DNA of 64,000 nt from contig UGGS01000001.1 of the NCBI GenBank assembly GCA_900450595.1, forward strand, positions 1,426,001-1,490,000, written 5' to 3'. Position numbers and translations under genes: made by a program. Of the stretch, positions 42,383-50,200 are shown one piece after another; the stretch's first letter is position 1, and every line of letters begins with the position of its first letter. The stretch is from [Flavobacterium] thermophilum. Its GTDB lineage: Bacteria > Bacillota > Bacilli > Bacillales > Anoxybacillaceae. Under the pieces are notes generated by a model that was given only the letters and a program-made list of their open reading frames with translations, was not told the DNA's origin and ran no database searches.

Positions 42383-42413
42383 TGGACATATGTACAATAG
42401 GTACATGTGTCCA
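42383..42413. other. Palindromic 13-5-13 element beside the recombinase gene
   Basis: TGGACATATGTAC, spacer AATAG, GTACATGTGTCCA: 13-bp arms with one G.T-type mismatch, starting 34 bp after the recombinase stop. Layout resembles core sites of tyrosine recombinases (lox 13-8-13, dif 11-6-11). It could also be a transcription terminator, but no U-tract follows. Confidence 0.4.
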
Positions 42414-42517
42414 ATTGAGGTGGGTTTGGATTAAATCCCTCATTCTTTTGTAAAATTTGGATAGAAATCTTCTATTCTTCAATATATAATAGAATTAACT
42501 CTAGTTTGATAGATGTA

Positions 42518-42526
42518 TGGTATAAT
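42518..42526 (+). promoter_or_regulatory. Extended -10 promoter of the accessory island
   Basis: TGGTATAAT, followed by a TATAGTA/TACTATA hairpin and GGGGGAGGAG. The same TGGTATAAT occurs before the gene at 46032, which suggests a common promoter type for these inserts. Confidence 0.5.
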
Positions 42527-42557
42527 ATAGTAAACTACTATAAGGGGGAGGAGTAGA

Positions 42558-42734
42558 ATGAGTGTAGCTTTAAGAGAAAGACCTGTTGTAAAGGGAAATG
42601 ATGCAAGAAGATTTATTCGAAAAGCAAAAATTAACAATAGAAATTTAATGGATAGAGTCAAAAATAGAATTAAAAGTTTAGAAAGAGAAGGTATTGATGA
42701 AAGCAATGTCAAATATCTTCATAAAACCTATTGA
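42558..42734 (+). CDS. Small basic protein, 58 aa, paired with the GNAT gene
   Basis: Starts MSVALRERPVVKGNDARRFI and is rich in Arg, Lys and Asn. Residues 7-23 closely resemble a segment of the 34-aa protein at 43282 (KPIVKGKDAEKFIKKA). It has GGGGGAGGAG before the ATG and overlaps the acetyltransferase gene by 38 nt. The pair resembles toxin-antitoxin organisation, with this protein as the possible antitoxin. Confidence 0.55.
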   Translation: MSVALRERPVVKGNDARRFIRKAKINNRNLMDRVKNRIKSLEREGIDESNVKYLHKTY

Positions 42735-43224
42735 ATTAAAAGATATGGAAGCAATACAAAAATTTGATTGTAATAATACATCAATGAATAATTTTTTAAA
42801 GAAGGAAGCATATTATTATCATATAGCAAGAGAAGCTAGTACAAGTTTAGTATACCTTAATTCTCAATTAGTTGCTTATTTTACTTTAACGAGATCTGAA
42901 TTAAACATTGAATCAGACGAATTTGAAGAAATTACTCATAAAACTTCTTTAGACTTGGCTAGATTAGCAGTTCAAAAAGAATATCAAAAAAATGGAATCG
43001 GCACTTACATTATTGATGAAATTAAAAAGATTGGCTATATGATTAATGAAAGATTTATTACCACTGATGCATTATATGAATATTGGAAATGGTATAAAAA
43101 AAGAGGGTTTGAATATTTAATTGAAGATGAAATTAAATCAGACAATAACAGAGGATTAGTTTATATGATTATGGATTTATATGATGAACGTTTATTAGAT
43201 GAGTATTTTGATGAAGTAGTTTGA
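42697..43224 (+). CDS. GNAT-family acetyltransferase, 175 aa (possibly toxin-like)
   Basis: Acetyl-CoA-dependent N-acetyltransferase. The CoA-binding loop is QKNGIGTYII (Q/RxxGxG/A) and the C-terminal WKWYKKRGFEYL matches the family end. The N-terminal KFDCNNTSMNNFLKKEA segment resembles TacT-type GNATs, some of which block translation by acetylating aminoacyl-tRNA. It overlaps the small basic gene upstream. An alternative ATG lies three codons downstream. Confidence 0.7.
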   Translation: MKAMSNIFIKPIELKDMEAIQKFDCNNTSMNNFLKKEAYYYHIAREASTSLVYLNSQLVAYFTLTRSELNIESDEFEEITHKTSLDLARLAVQKEYQKNGIGTYIIDEIKKIGYMINERFITTDALYEYWKWYKKRGFEYLIEDEIKSDNNRGLVYMIMDLYDERLLDEYFDEVV

Positions 43225-43248
43225 AGTAAAATTTCGTTCTAATTGTTG

Positions 43249-43278
43249 GATCACCTCATAAATTTTAATGAGGTGATC
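43249..43278 (+). promoter_or_regulatory. RBS-sequestering hairpin
   Basis: A perfect 11-bp stem, GATCACCTCAT/ATGAGGTGATC, with an 8-nt loop. Its 3' arm contains the GAGGTGA ribosome binding site of the 34-aa gene, whose ATG follows 3 nt later. Confidence 0.65.
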
Positions 43279-43281
43279 TAT

Positions 43282-43386
43282 ATGGCTATCCATAAAAGAA
43301 AAAAGCCTATTGTAAAAGGTAAAGATGCAGAAAAGTTCATAAAAAAAGCATTAGAAAATCAAAAGAAAATGAAAAAGAGAAAATAA
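43282..43386 (+). CDS. Very small basic protein, 34 aa
   Basis: MAIHKRKKPIVKGKDAEKFI and then a Lys-rich helix. It shares the (K/R)P(I/V)VKG(K/N)DA..FI(K/R)KA core with the 58-aa protein at 42558, so the two probably derive from one family. Its RBS is locked in a perfect hairpin, and a terminator follows the stop. Confidence 0.55.
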   Translation: MAIHKRKKPIVKGKDAEKFIKKALENQKKMKKRK

Positions 43387-43392
43387 ATTAGG

Positions 43393-43412
43393 ACTTCACC
43401 AAGAGGTGGAGT
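43393..43412 (+). terminator. Rho-independent terminator
   Basis: 8-bp stem ACTTCACC/GGTGGAGT (one G.U) with TTTTTATTTT directly after. Confidence 0.7.
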
Positions 43413-43541
43413 TTTTATTTTGGAGATGCCACTCCCCTTATCGCTGGCTATTATAAATGAGGATTTTAAAATAATTATAAAAATAAAATAGGAGGATAAA
43501 TTTATTTATCTCTCCTACCCTGTTTGATTTATGTATGTAAA

Positions 43542-43560
43542 GCCTCAAATGGATTGAGGC
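43542..43560 (-). terminator. Terminator of the ribbon-helix-helix gene
   Basis: 7-bp stem GCCTCAA/TTGAGGC just beyond the stop codon on the minus strand. Confidence 0.5.
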
Positions 43561-43563
43561 ATA

Positions 43564-43737
43564 TTATTCATATAATCCTTTTTTCTTGAAGTCTTCGATC
43601 AGTAATTCGATGGCTCTATCTAGAAGTTTAGAGATTGGAATGTCTGTTGTTTCGGATAGCTTTCTCAATTCTTCATGAAGTTTAGGATCAATTGTAGATG
43701 TGATTTGTGAACGATGTCTTAAAATTTTCTTAGCCAT
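43564..43737 (-). CDS. Ribbon-helix-helix transcriptional regulator, 57 aa
   Basis: Complete CopG/Arc-type repressor. The beta strand is RHRSQITSTIDPKLHEEL, followed by two helices with DIPISKLLDRAIELLIEDF. It is the only minus-strand gene in the right two thirds of the window and is divergent from the 75-aa gene. Identical 17-bp operators lie before both genes, so it probably represses itself and that neighbour. GGGAGGATCAT precedes the ATG. Confidence 0.8.
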   Translation of the reverse strand: MAKKILRHRSQITSTIDPKLHEELRKLSETTDIPISKLLDRAIELLIEDFKKKGLYE

Positions 43738-43757
43738 ATGATCCTCCCTTTTATTTA

Positions 43758-43901
43758 TATAATACCTTACACTTCTTTAAGGTTAATTAAACTTCTATAA
43801 CATATGATACCACAATGCCGTCACTTTGCAACCACTTTTATAAAAAAATCAGAAAAATTTAATTAAACTACTTTACAATACATTAAGTGTAAGGTATTAT
43901 A
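43758..43901. promoter_or_regulatory. Divergent promoter region with two identical 17-bp operators in opposite orientation
   Basis: TATAATACCTTACACTT (43758-43774) and its exact reverse complement AAGTGTAAGGTATTATA (43885-43901) lie upstream of the two divergent genes. Each includes a TATTAT/TATAAT -10-like sequence reading towards its gene. A TTAATTAAAC motif also occurs next to each copy. A regulator bound there would block both promoters, and a 110-bp loop is possible. Confidence 0.65.
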
Positions 43902-43961
43902 AGTACAGAAGGTGCAACAAGTGAACGGCATCAAAAATAACAAATTAAGGGAGGATTCAAG

Positions 43962-44189
43962 ATGAAAAATGAAATTTACGGGGAAATCACATTGGGTGTT
44001 AAAATGCCAGTGAGTGCCAACAACGAAAGACTAGCAATGTTGGAAGCTCATTACAAGGTAAGCAATGAAATAACTGACATTGTAGACATAGTGGCAATTG
44101 ATCACATAACAGGAAAGATACATAAGATTGATATTGTTGATTGGAATATTAATTGGCAAAGATTCTTTCGTGGAGATGAGGTAGTTTGA
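43962..44189 (+). CDS. Small hypothetical protein, 75 aa, under RHH control
   Basis: Unrecognised. Starts MKNEIYGEITLGVKMPVSAN and is rich in Ile, Asp and Val, probably beta-rich at the N-terminus. AAGGGAGGATTCAAG precedes the ATG. Divergent from the ribbon-helix-helix regulator and followed by a structured RNA. Its repressed state suggests an accessory or toxic function. Confidence 0.55.
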   Translation: MKNEIYGEITLGVKMPVSANNERLAMLEAHYKVSNEITDIVDIVAIDHITGKIHKIDIVDWNINWQRFFRGDEVV

Positions 44190-44202
44190 GGTGGTTTGGT
44201 AT

Positions 44203-44280
44203 CTAGGCAGGTGAACTACGGACTGATCACCCGTAGTCGCGCAGCTCAACTCCCCTGCCTCACCTGCCTAGTTTCTTTTT
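44203..44280 (+). ncRNA. Structured RNA element / complex terminator
   Basis: Outer 12-bp perfect stem CTAGGCAGGTGA/TCACCTGCCTAG, with an adjacent inner stem ACTACGG/CCGTAGT and a C/U-rich single-stranded segment. It ends directly in TTTCTTTTT. The overall fold is a ~69-nt multi-stem structure followed by a U-tract. It is larger and GC-richer than other terminators here, so a small RNA ending in its own terminator is possible. Confidence 0.5.
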
Positions 44281-44325
44281 AATACATAATGGGAGTTGAA
44301 ATAATGTGGATGGGAGTTGGATGAT

Positions 44326-45636
44326 GTGATTGTTCTTGATCAGAAAGTCAAGGTAAAATGGCATGGTAGTAATAAAAAACATTATGAATCTTTAGGGTAT
44401 AAATTTACAAAAATTGGAGATGAATTTGAAGTAGATATTAAACATTTATCTTTAGGTTCTAATGCTCTTGTTAAGTGTTATTGCGATTATTGTAATGAGC
44501 TTTTTAACAGAAAATATTGTCAGGTAAATGAATGTAAATTTCATTTTTGCAGTCAAAAATGTCAAGCATTATGGCAGTCTCAGTTTAGAGTCGGTGAAAA
44601 ATCTTCAAATTATAAAAAAGATATACCTATTGAAGATAGAACAATTACATGTCAATGGTGCAGAAGAAAATTTACTGTTATGCCAAGTGAAATAAATAAA
44701 ACTAAATTTTGTTCAAAAAAATGTAGGCAAGAATGGTATGCTAAAGTATGGTCGCAAAATCCTGAATGGAGAGAAAAAAGCAAACGCCGAGCTGTAAAAA
44801 TTCTTTCTGAAGGCAAAATAGAAAAAGTTAATACAGAATGTCAAATAATTGTAAATAATTTGTTAGATGAATTAAATATAAAGTATATTAATGAATATAA
44901 TTGTGAATATGTTACAATTGACAACTATTTACCAGATTATAATTTAATGATTGAAGTTATGGGTACTTATTGGCATGTAGACCCAAGATTCTATGAGAAG
45001 ATTTATTATCAAATGCAATTTGACAGAATTATTCATGATAAAAGAAAAAATAGTATCATAAAAAGTTTGTATAATATAGATATATTATATTTATGGGAAC
45101 ATGATATATTGAGCAATAAGGAACTATGTAAAGAGTTAATAAAAATGTATATTAATAAAAAAGGGGAATTAGATGAATACAATTCATTTAATTATGAAAT
45201 ATTGGATGGTTGCTTAATTTTAACTAATAAATATAAGCCTTTTATAGTTTATGATATTGAAGAATTGCATAATTTATTTGAGTTAAAATCGGGAGAAAAG
45301 AAAAGTTTAAAACAAGAAGACAAGTGGATCAAATTTAATTGTGATTGTTGTGGTAAAGAAACTGAACAATTAAAATCTAGATATAATAAAGCAAAACATC
45401 ATTTTTGTAGTCAAAAATGTAAAAAGATTTTTCAACAAAAAGGAAATAATAAAACTTTAGGTGTTGAAGTTAAATGTGACTATTGCGGAAAACCAAAAAT
45501 AGTGACTAATTATCAATATAATGATTATCTTGCTGGTAAAAAGAAAAATTTCTTTTGTAACTATGAATGTTTTAATAAATGGAAAAAGGTAAATTTTAAA
45601 GGTGAAAATAACCCGAATTATAAAGGTAGAAAATAA
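44326..45636 (+). CDS. Free-standing homing-type endonuclease, Vsr/EDxHD-like, 436 aa
   Basis: N-terminal and C-terminal treble-clef-like zinc fingers (YCDYCNELF, FCSQKCQALW, CQWCRRKF, FCSKKCRQEW, CDCCGKETEQ) flank a central nuclease. The central segment (NEYNCEYVTIDNYLPDYNLM, then IEVMGTYWHVD) resembles Vsr/PD-(D/E)XK-type homing enzymes. It ends in GENNPNYKGRK, a NUMOD3-like DNA-binding motif. The N-terminus resembles the HNH enzyme at 27395. It lies ~1.6 kb before the tape measure gene with its three introns. GTG start 9 nt after GGGAG. Confidence 0.7.
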   Translation: MIVLDQKVKVKWHGSNKKHYESLGYKFTKIGDEFEVDIKHLSLGSNALVKCYCDYCNELFNRKYCQVNECKFHFCSQKCQALWQSQFRVGEKSSNYKKDIPIEDRTITCQWCRRKFTVMPSEINKTKFCSKKCRQEWYAKVWSQNPEWREKSKRRAVKILSEGKIEKVNTECQIIVNNLLDELNIKYINEYNCEYVTIDNYLPDYNLMIEVMGTYWHVDPRFYEKIYYQMQFDRIIHDKRKNSIIKSLYNIDILYLWEHDILSNKELCKELIKMYINKKGELDEYNSFNYEILDGCLILTNKYKPFIVYDIEELHNLFELKSGEKKSLKQEDKWIKFNCDCCGKETEQLKSRYNKAKHHFCSQKCKKIFQQKGNNKTLGVEVKCDYCGKPKIVTNYQYNDYLAGKKKNFFCNYECFNKWKKVNFKGENNPNYKGRK

Positions 45637-45668
45637 TTATTGTTATAAAAAATCAAAAGGTGATTCCC

Positions 45669-45827
45669 ATGTTTAATAACTACTCCCCCACTCCACAAGA
45701 AACTAAACTAAAAGAATCAATTATTAAAGCACTCAAAGAAGTTGAACTAATACGTGAAGGTAAGCTTCCTAAGAAAACAGCACGTGAAATGTTAAAAGAG
45801 GTTAAGGAGGAATTGTATCCAGAATGA
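45669..45827 (+). CDS. Small hypothetical protein, 52 aa
   Basis: Helical, Lys/Glu-rich (MFNNYSPTPQETKLKESIIK), and probably soluble. AAGGTGATTCCC precedes the ATG. It overlaps the next short gene by 4 nt (ATGA), indicating coupling. Function unknown; small proteins of this sort are common just before tape measure genes in SPbeta-like phages. Confidence 0.5.
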   Translation: MFNNYSPTPQETKLKESIIKALKEVELIREGKLPKKTAREMLKEVKEELYPE

Positions 45828-45913
45828 ATTCACAAAAGAATGGTTTGTTAAAAGAATTAGTTAGTGATGTAACAACTAGATTGATTTTAAGATTAAATAA
45901 AAAATGTGATTGA
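45824..45913 (+). CDS. Very small protein, 29 aa
   Basis: MNSQKNGLLKELVSDVTTRL and a basic end. The ATG overlaps the upstream stop, and AAGGAGG lies 14 nt earlier. A terminator overlaps its stop codon. Evidence is the coupling and terminator only. Confidence 0.4.
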   Translation: MNSQKNGLLKELVSDVTTRLILRLNKKCD

Positions 45914-45935
45914 GGGTAGAATAATCTCTACCCTC
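45912..45935 (+). terminator. Hairpin terminator
   Basis: Perfect 9-bp stem GAGGGTAGA/TCTACCCTC overlapping a stop codon; only a weak U-tract follows. Confidence 0.55.
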
Positions 45936-45979
45936 CTCTATTGAAGTGAGAAAATCTTTAAGAATCAAGAAATATGTGG

Positions 45980-46035
45980 TATAATTTTCATAAAAATTGC
46001 ATATACTACACCTCTAAGGAGGTGATAGTATATGC
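45980..46035 (+). promoter_or_regulatory. Extended -10 promoter plus start-site-sequestering hairpin
   Basis: TGGTATAAT is followed ~14 nt later by a hairpin that starts GCATATACT and ends AGTATATGC, with CCTC/GAGG pairing at the top. The stem takes in both the AAGGAGGTGAT ribosome binding site and the AUG of the gene at 46032. The transcript would begin at the hairpin. Confidence 0.65.
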
Positions 46036-46214
46036 GTGAGAAGGAGGAAAAGGAAATGTTAGCTACTTCTAAAAAATACAAAAGACCAAAAATTGCACAT
46101 AATAAATTTGCCAATATGAGTAAAAAAGACTGGAAGGAAGCTAATGAACAAAGTAAAAAAACACGTGGAGTTTCAAGACTTACTTATGAAGATATTTTTG
46201 GTTGTCGGGGGTAA
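46032..46214 (+). CDS. Small basic protein, 60 aa, upstream of a MazF/PemK-like gene
   Basis: Lys/Arg-rich (KKYKRPKIAHNKFANMSKKD). Two good starts exist: the first inside the sequestering hairpin, and a second nine codons later with its own AAGGAGGAAAAGGAA. The two forms may be made under different conditions. It is adjacent to the MazF/PemK-like gene and could be its antitoxin, although it does not look like known MazE proteins. Confidence 0.55.
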   Translation: MREKEEKEMLATSKKYKRPKIAHNKFANMSKKDWKEANEQSKKTRGVSRLTYEDIFGCRG

Positions 46215-46219
46215 TTTGT

Positions 46220-46816
46220 TTGGTGTCGTTTATCTCTAAAGAAAACTGGTTAAATATTTATAGAGGACATGAATATGAAGCTGCCCTACCCTATCCATCT
46301 GATACAAAAAGACCTCTTTCGTTTTTTATTCCAGATGATAATGATCCAGAAAGAGGTCGAATCGTAGAATCCAATGGGAATTTTAAACCGATTTATATTA
46401 ATGGTAAACCAATAGCTAAAGAACAGAAAATTATTATGACAGTTAAACCAAGAAAAGTTGTTGTATTAACTAATGATGAAATTAATCAAAATGAATATTT
46501 TGAATATATTTTAGTCGCCCCTATTAATACAATTAAACCAAATGAAAAACATAAAGAATGGTATCATAAATTAATAAATGATGAACATCCGATTTTTACA
46601 TATATACCCAAAGGTAAATTAGAAAGATATGTAGATTTAAGTCAGACAATGAGTATACACAAAAGTTTACTTTTACGTAAGAGTGACCATATCCCTGAAG
46701 ATCGCATGAAAGTAATTGATGATAACTTAGTACAATGTTTAGCACTAGGGATAATAAATGATGATGACATTGAAGAAACTATATATTTGGAAAATATAGA
46801 AAAACAAAATAAATAA
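46220..46816 (+). CDS. MazF/PemK-like protein, ~198 aa
   Basis: The core KPRKVVVLTNDEINQNEYFE, then YILVAPINTI, matches the RPVVVLS/TN...VAPI pattern of the MazF/PemK fold (mRNA interferase toxins of type II toxin-antitoxin modules). The protein is longer than MazF (~115 aa), with an N-terminal GHEYEAALPYP and a C-terminal helical extension. This suggests a specialised phage variant that may not be a classical toxin. TTG start 7 nt after GGGGGT; a GTG follows directly. Confidence 0.6.
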   Translation: MVSFISKENWLNIYRGHEYEAALPYPSDTKRPLSFFIPDDNDPERGRIVESNGNFKPIYINGKPIAKEQKIIMTVKPRKVVVLTNDEINQNEYFEYILVAPINTIKPNEKHKEWYHKLINDEHPIFTYIPKGKLERYVDLSQTMSIHKSLLLRKSDHIPEDRMKVIDDNLVQCLALGIINDDDIEETIYLENIEKQNK

Positions 46817-46927
46817 TTTTGTATCCAGTCGTCACAAAGACGGCTTTTATTTTTGTCATCCCTCCCCTACCCTTCTTTTGATGAATATGTTATAATAATG
46901 TAAATATTACCAAAAGAGGTGAAGGGT

Positions 46928-47152
46928 GTGAATAAGAAAGAACAAATTAAACTTCAAATAAAAGCCTATTTGTTTTTTATCGTTGTGGGATTACTTATAT
47001 TTTTCATATTTATTAAACCGATTATTGGTGGTTTGGTAAATGATTATAAACATGATCGAGAAATAATTACGAATCGTGAATGGAAAGAGTTTCAAGAGTG
47101 GGAACAAAAACAGGAACAAAAAGAATGGGAAAATCAAGAAGTTAATCATTAA
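46928..47152 (+). CDS. Small membrane protein with charged coiled tail, 74 aa
   Basis: One strong TM helix (AYLFFIVVGLLIFFIFIKPI) near the N-terminus, then a Trp/Glu/Gln-rich tail (REWKEFQEWEQKQEQKEWEN). GTG start after AGAGGTGAAGG. Its own TATAAT and terminator make it an independent cassette just before the tape measure gene. Possible roles are superinfection exclusion or membrane anchoring. Confidence 0.6.
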   Translation: MNKKEQIKLQIKAYLFFIVVGLLIFFIFIKPIIGGLVNDYKHDREIITNREWKEFQEWEQKQEQKEWENQEVNH

Positions 47153-47154
47153 TT

Positions 47155-47181
47155 AACCACTAACAAATGTCGTTAGTGGTT
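47155..47181 (+). terminator. Rho-independent terminator before the tape measure gene
   Basis: Perfect 10-bp stem AACCACTAAC/GTTAGTGGTT followed by TTATTTTTTT. Confidence 0.8.
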
Positions 47182-47209
47182 TTATTTTTTTGTAAAGGAT
47201 GGTGGTGAT

Positions 47210-50200
47210 ATGCCTAATAATGATTCTCTAAAAATACTGATAACCGCACAATTAGATGAAAATGCTTCTAAAGATACTATTCAAAAACAACTTAATACAA
47301 TTCAAAGTAAATTAAATCTAACAATAGGAATAGATGCTCAACAAATTAGCCAAATTGCTAATCAAGTTAAACAGTTACAAGCACAATTTGAAAGACAATC
47401 AAAAGGAATAAAAATTATTGATGATGAGAATGTAATATCAAGTATAAATCAAATTAAAAAAGGAATGCCTGAAATATATACTTCTATAGATAAAGCACTT
47501 GAAAAATATAAACAGTTTGGTCAAGTTAAAATTGAAAAATCATTTGATCCTGTAACAAGAGAATTAAATGGCTTTACATTGCAATTGCAAAAGGCTCAAG
47601 GACTTATTGAACGCATTAAATTTGATTTAGTGCAATTAAAAATGCCAGATGGTACTCAAAATGTATTCCAAGTTACAAATAGAAAGATTACTGATGATAC
47701 AGAAAAAATTAGAGAAAAGCAATTACAACTAGAACAAAAAGTTGATACTCAAATACAAAAACAAAATGAAAAATTACAACAGCAATTAGAACTTTTTAAA
47801 CGTCAAGCAGAAATTAATGCAAAAAACCTACAAAGACGATATGGTGATGCAGTCGACACTAATGCATTGAATAATTATTTAGCAAGTGTAAGAAGTTTAA
47901 GTGCTTCTACTCCAGATGTAAAACGAAAAATGGATGAACTTAATATGACATTCAAAGAGATTTCTGCGAATGTCAAATCATCCTCTTCACATGTTTTAGA
48001 TTTCGGGGAAGCTTTAAAAACAGCAATGGTAAATTTTGCCGTCTAGTATAGAAATATACTAGATTATTATCGCGGTATCAAGCGGGGAGGCTGAGATGCT
48101 AACCCGAACCGAAGGCTAGGTTTAAAAGCCTAGTCAGGGGCAGAGCATACGGACTGAACCTGCGAAAGCAGAATATAATGTCCGCACGAGACCGCGACAC
48201 CCTAACACATTATGGTGAGGGTGAAAATGTATGCCGAGCTTGTGCGAATATGAAGCACAAGAACTATCGGATAAAAAGCCGATAGGGTAACATAACTGAA
48301 AATTCCCCGTCTGGCTAATTAGTGGTACGGCGATTGTGCAATCAATTAATTTCTTTCAAAAAGGTATTGAGTATGTGAATGAATTGAACAAGGCTCTCAC
48401 AGAAATAGCAATTGTTACGGGACAAACACAACAAGAAGTTGCAAAATTGGGTGAAGAATATAATAAACTTGCTTATCAAATGGGAGTCACTACTAACGAA
48501 GTAGCTCGTGCAAGTGTCGAATTCTTGCGTCAAGGTCTATCTCAAGAAGAAACAATGAAACGTGTTCAAGTTGCTACAGAATATGCAAAAATTTCATCAT
48601 TAGATTTTAATAAAGCAGCAGAAATTTTAACAGCTACAACAAATTCAATGAATGTAGATATTGAACGTGCAGCAGACGTGTTTTCAGCATTGGGAGATGC
48701 GACAGCAACTGGTGCAGATGAGATTGGGATAGCTTTTCAGCGCGTTGGCGGATCGGCATCAGCTCTGAATTTGGAATTCGAAAAGGTGGCTAGCTGGATT
48801 GCAGTACTATCGTCAAGAACTCGTGAGGGTGCTGCTACTGTCGGTAAATGAGTTGCCGCCTAGCATAGTAATATGCTAGTGAAAATCTCCTCTAATTGAC
48901 TTGGAAGCCCTAACAGATAATGCTGAGGGTGACAAGGCGCAAGCAGGCTGTGTGCCGTGCAGCGTGAACGACTGAACGAGGAGACTACCCTTTTGGGTAG
49001 AAGCGACAGTCTGAACTCTATGGAAACATAGAGAGTAAGGTTGAAGTGCCTTACCGCCATGTTAATACATGGTCAGTAGCCCTTTATTCGGGTGAAAGTA
49101 ACAGAATGAACAGTATCAAAAGCATTCTTGCGAGAATCCAAAACCTAAAAGAAACAGGTTTTGATGAGACAGATGGTACACAGATAAACGAGGTTGCAAA
49201 AGCATTAGCTACAGTTGGCATACAATTAGTAGATGCAAATGGTCAATTTAGAAATTTTGGTCAAGTAATGGATGAGATTGGAAATAAATGGAAGAACCTA
49301 GATAGCAGGACTAAGGCTTATCTCGCAACTACCATCGCCGGGACGTATCAGCAATCTCGATAAATAGATGTCGAGACTAAATCCCTTCTGATTAATTGGG
49401 GAAGTCCTAACGTAAAGCCGAGGATCACCCACAACAAGCAAGGTCTAATGACCTGTGCAGTTGCAACGACTGAGCGAAGGGACATCCTTATACAGAGGAT
49501 GAAGCGACAGTCTGAACTCTACAGAAATGTAGAGAGAGAAGGTCGAGTGTAAAGACACTCTTGGAAGTACCTTCTCCGCCATACCTATTATCAATAGGTA
49601 TGGTCAGTAGCCATTGACTGTTTTTCAATGGTGAAAGTAACAGTATGTTCTAAACCTTATGGAAGGTTATGCTGATACGATTCCACTATACGAACAAGCT
49701 TTACAATCGGCTGGCACAACACAACAAAAATTTAATACATATTTAGAATCAAATGAAGCAGCGTTAAATAGACTTAAAGCTTCGTGGGAAGGTTTATGGC
49801 AATCAAGTTTTGATTCTGAAGCAATTAGAGCAGGAATTAATATTTTAGATGGATTTGTAAAAGTTTTAAAAGCAGTAATTGACAATATCGGACTATTCCC
49901 TACCGTTATTGGTATTGCTACAGCTTCGTATTTGGCTCTTAATAATACAACCAGACAATCAATAATGCAACAAGGTTTGCTGTCTGCAAGCTTAGTAAAA
50001 GCTGGAGACTCAATGAAAATTGCTTCAGGTGCAGCTAGAGCATATCAAATATCATTATATAATCTTACTTTAGCTGCCAGAGGTGCTGGCGCAGCTTTAA
50101 CAGTTGCAGGAACAGCTATAAGAAGTATTGGCACTTTCTTAGGAACTATTGCTCTCCCTACCGCCGCATTCATGGCTCTTGGCTGGGCAATCGGTAAAGT

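Noticed and set aside
42383..42413. Ordinary Rho-independent terminator after the recombinase
   Set aside because: Not fully excluded, but no U-tract follows and the arms are AT/GC-mixed with lox-like length, so it is listed as a possible recombination site.
43495..43540. A short gene after the RBS-like AGGAGG at 43491
   Set aside because: No start codon follows at useful spacing, and the site is part of an imperfect hairpin; only an out-of-place 8-codon frame exists.
48031..49647. Tape measure gene broken by sequencing errors, insertion sequences or group II introns
   Set aside because: No transposase, reverse transcriptase or terminal repeats are present. Each gap has P1, P7/P8 and a terminal G, and the four exons sum to whole codons.
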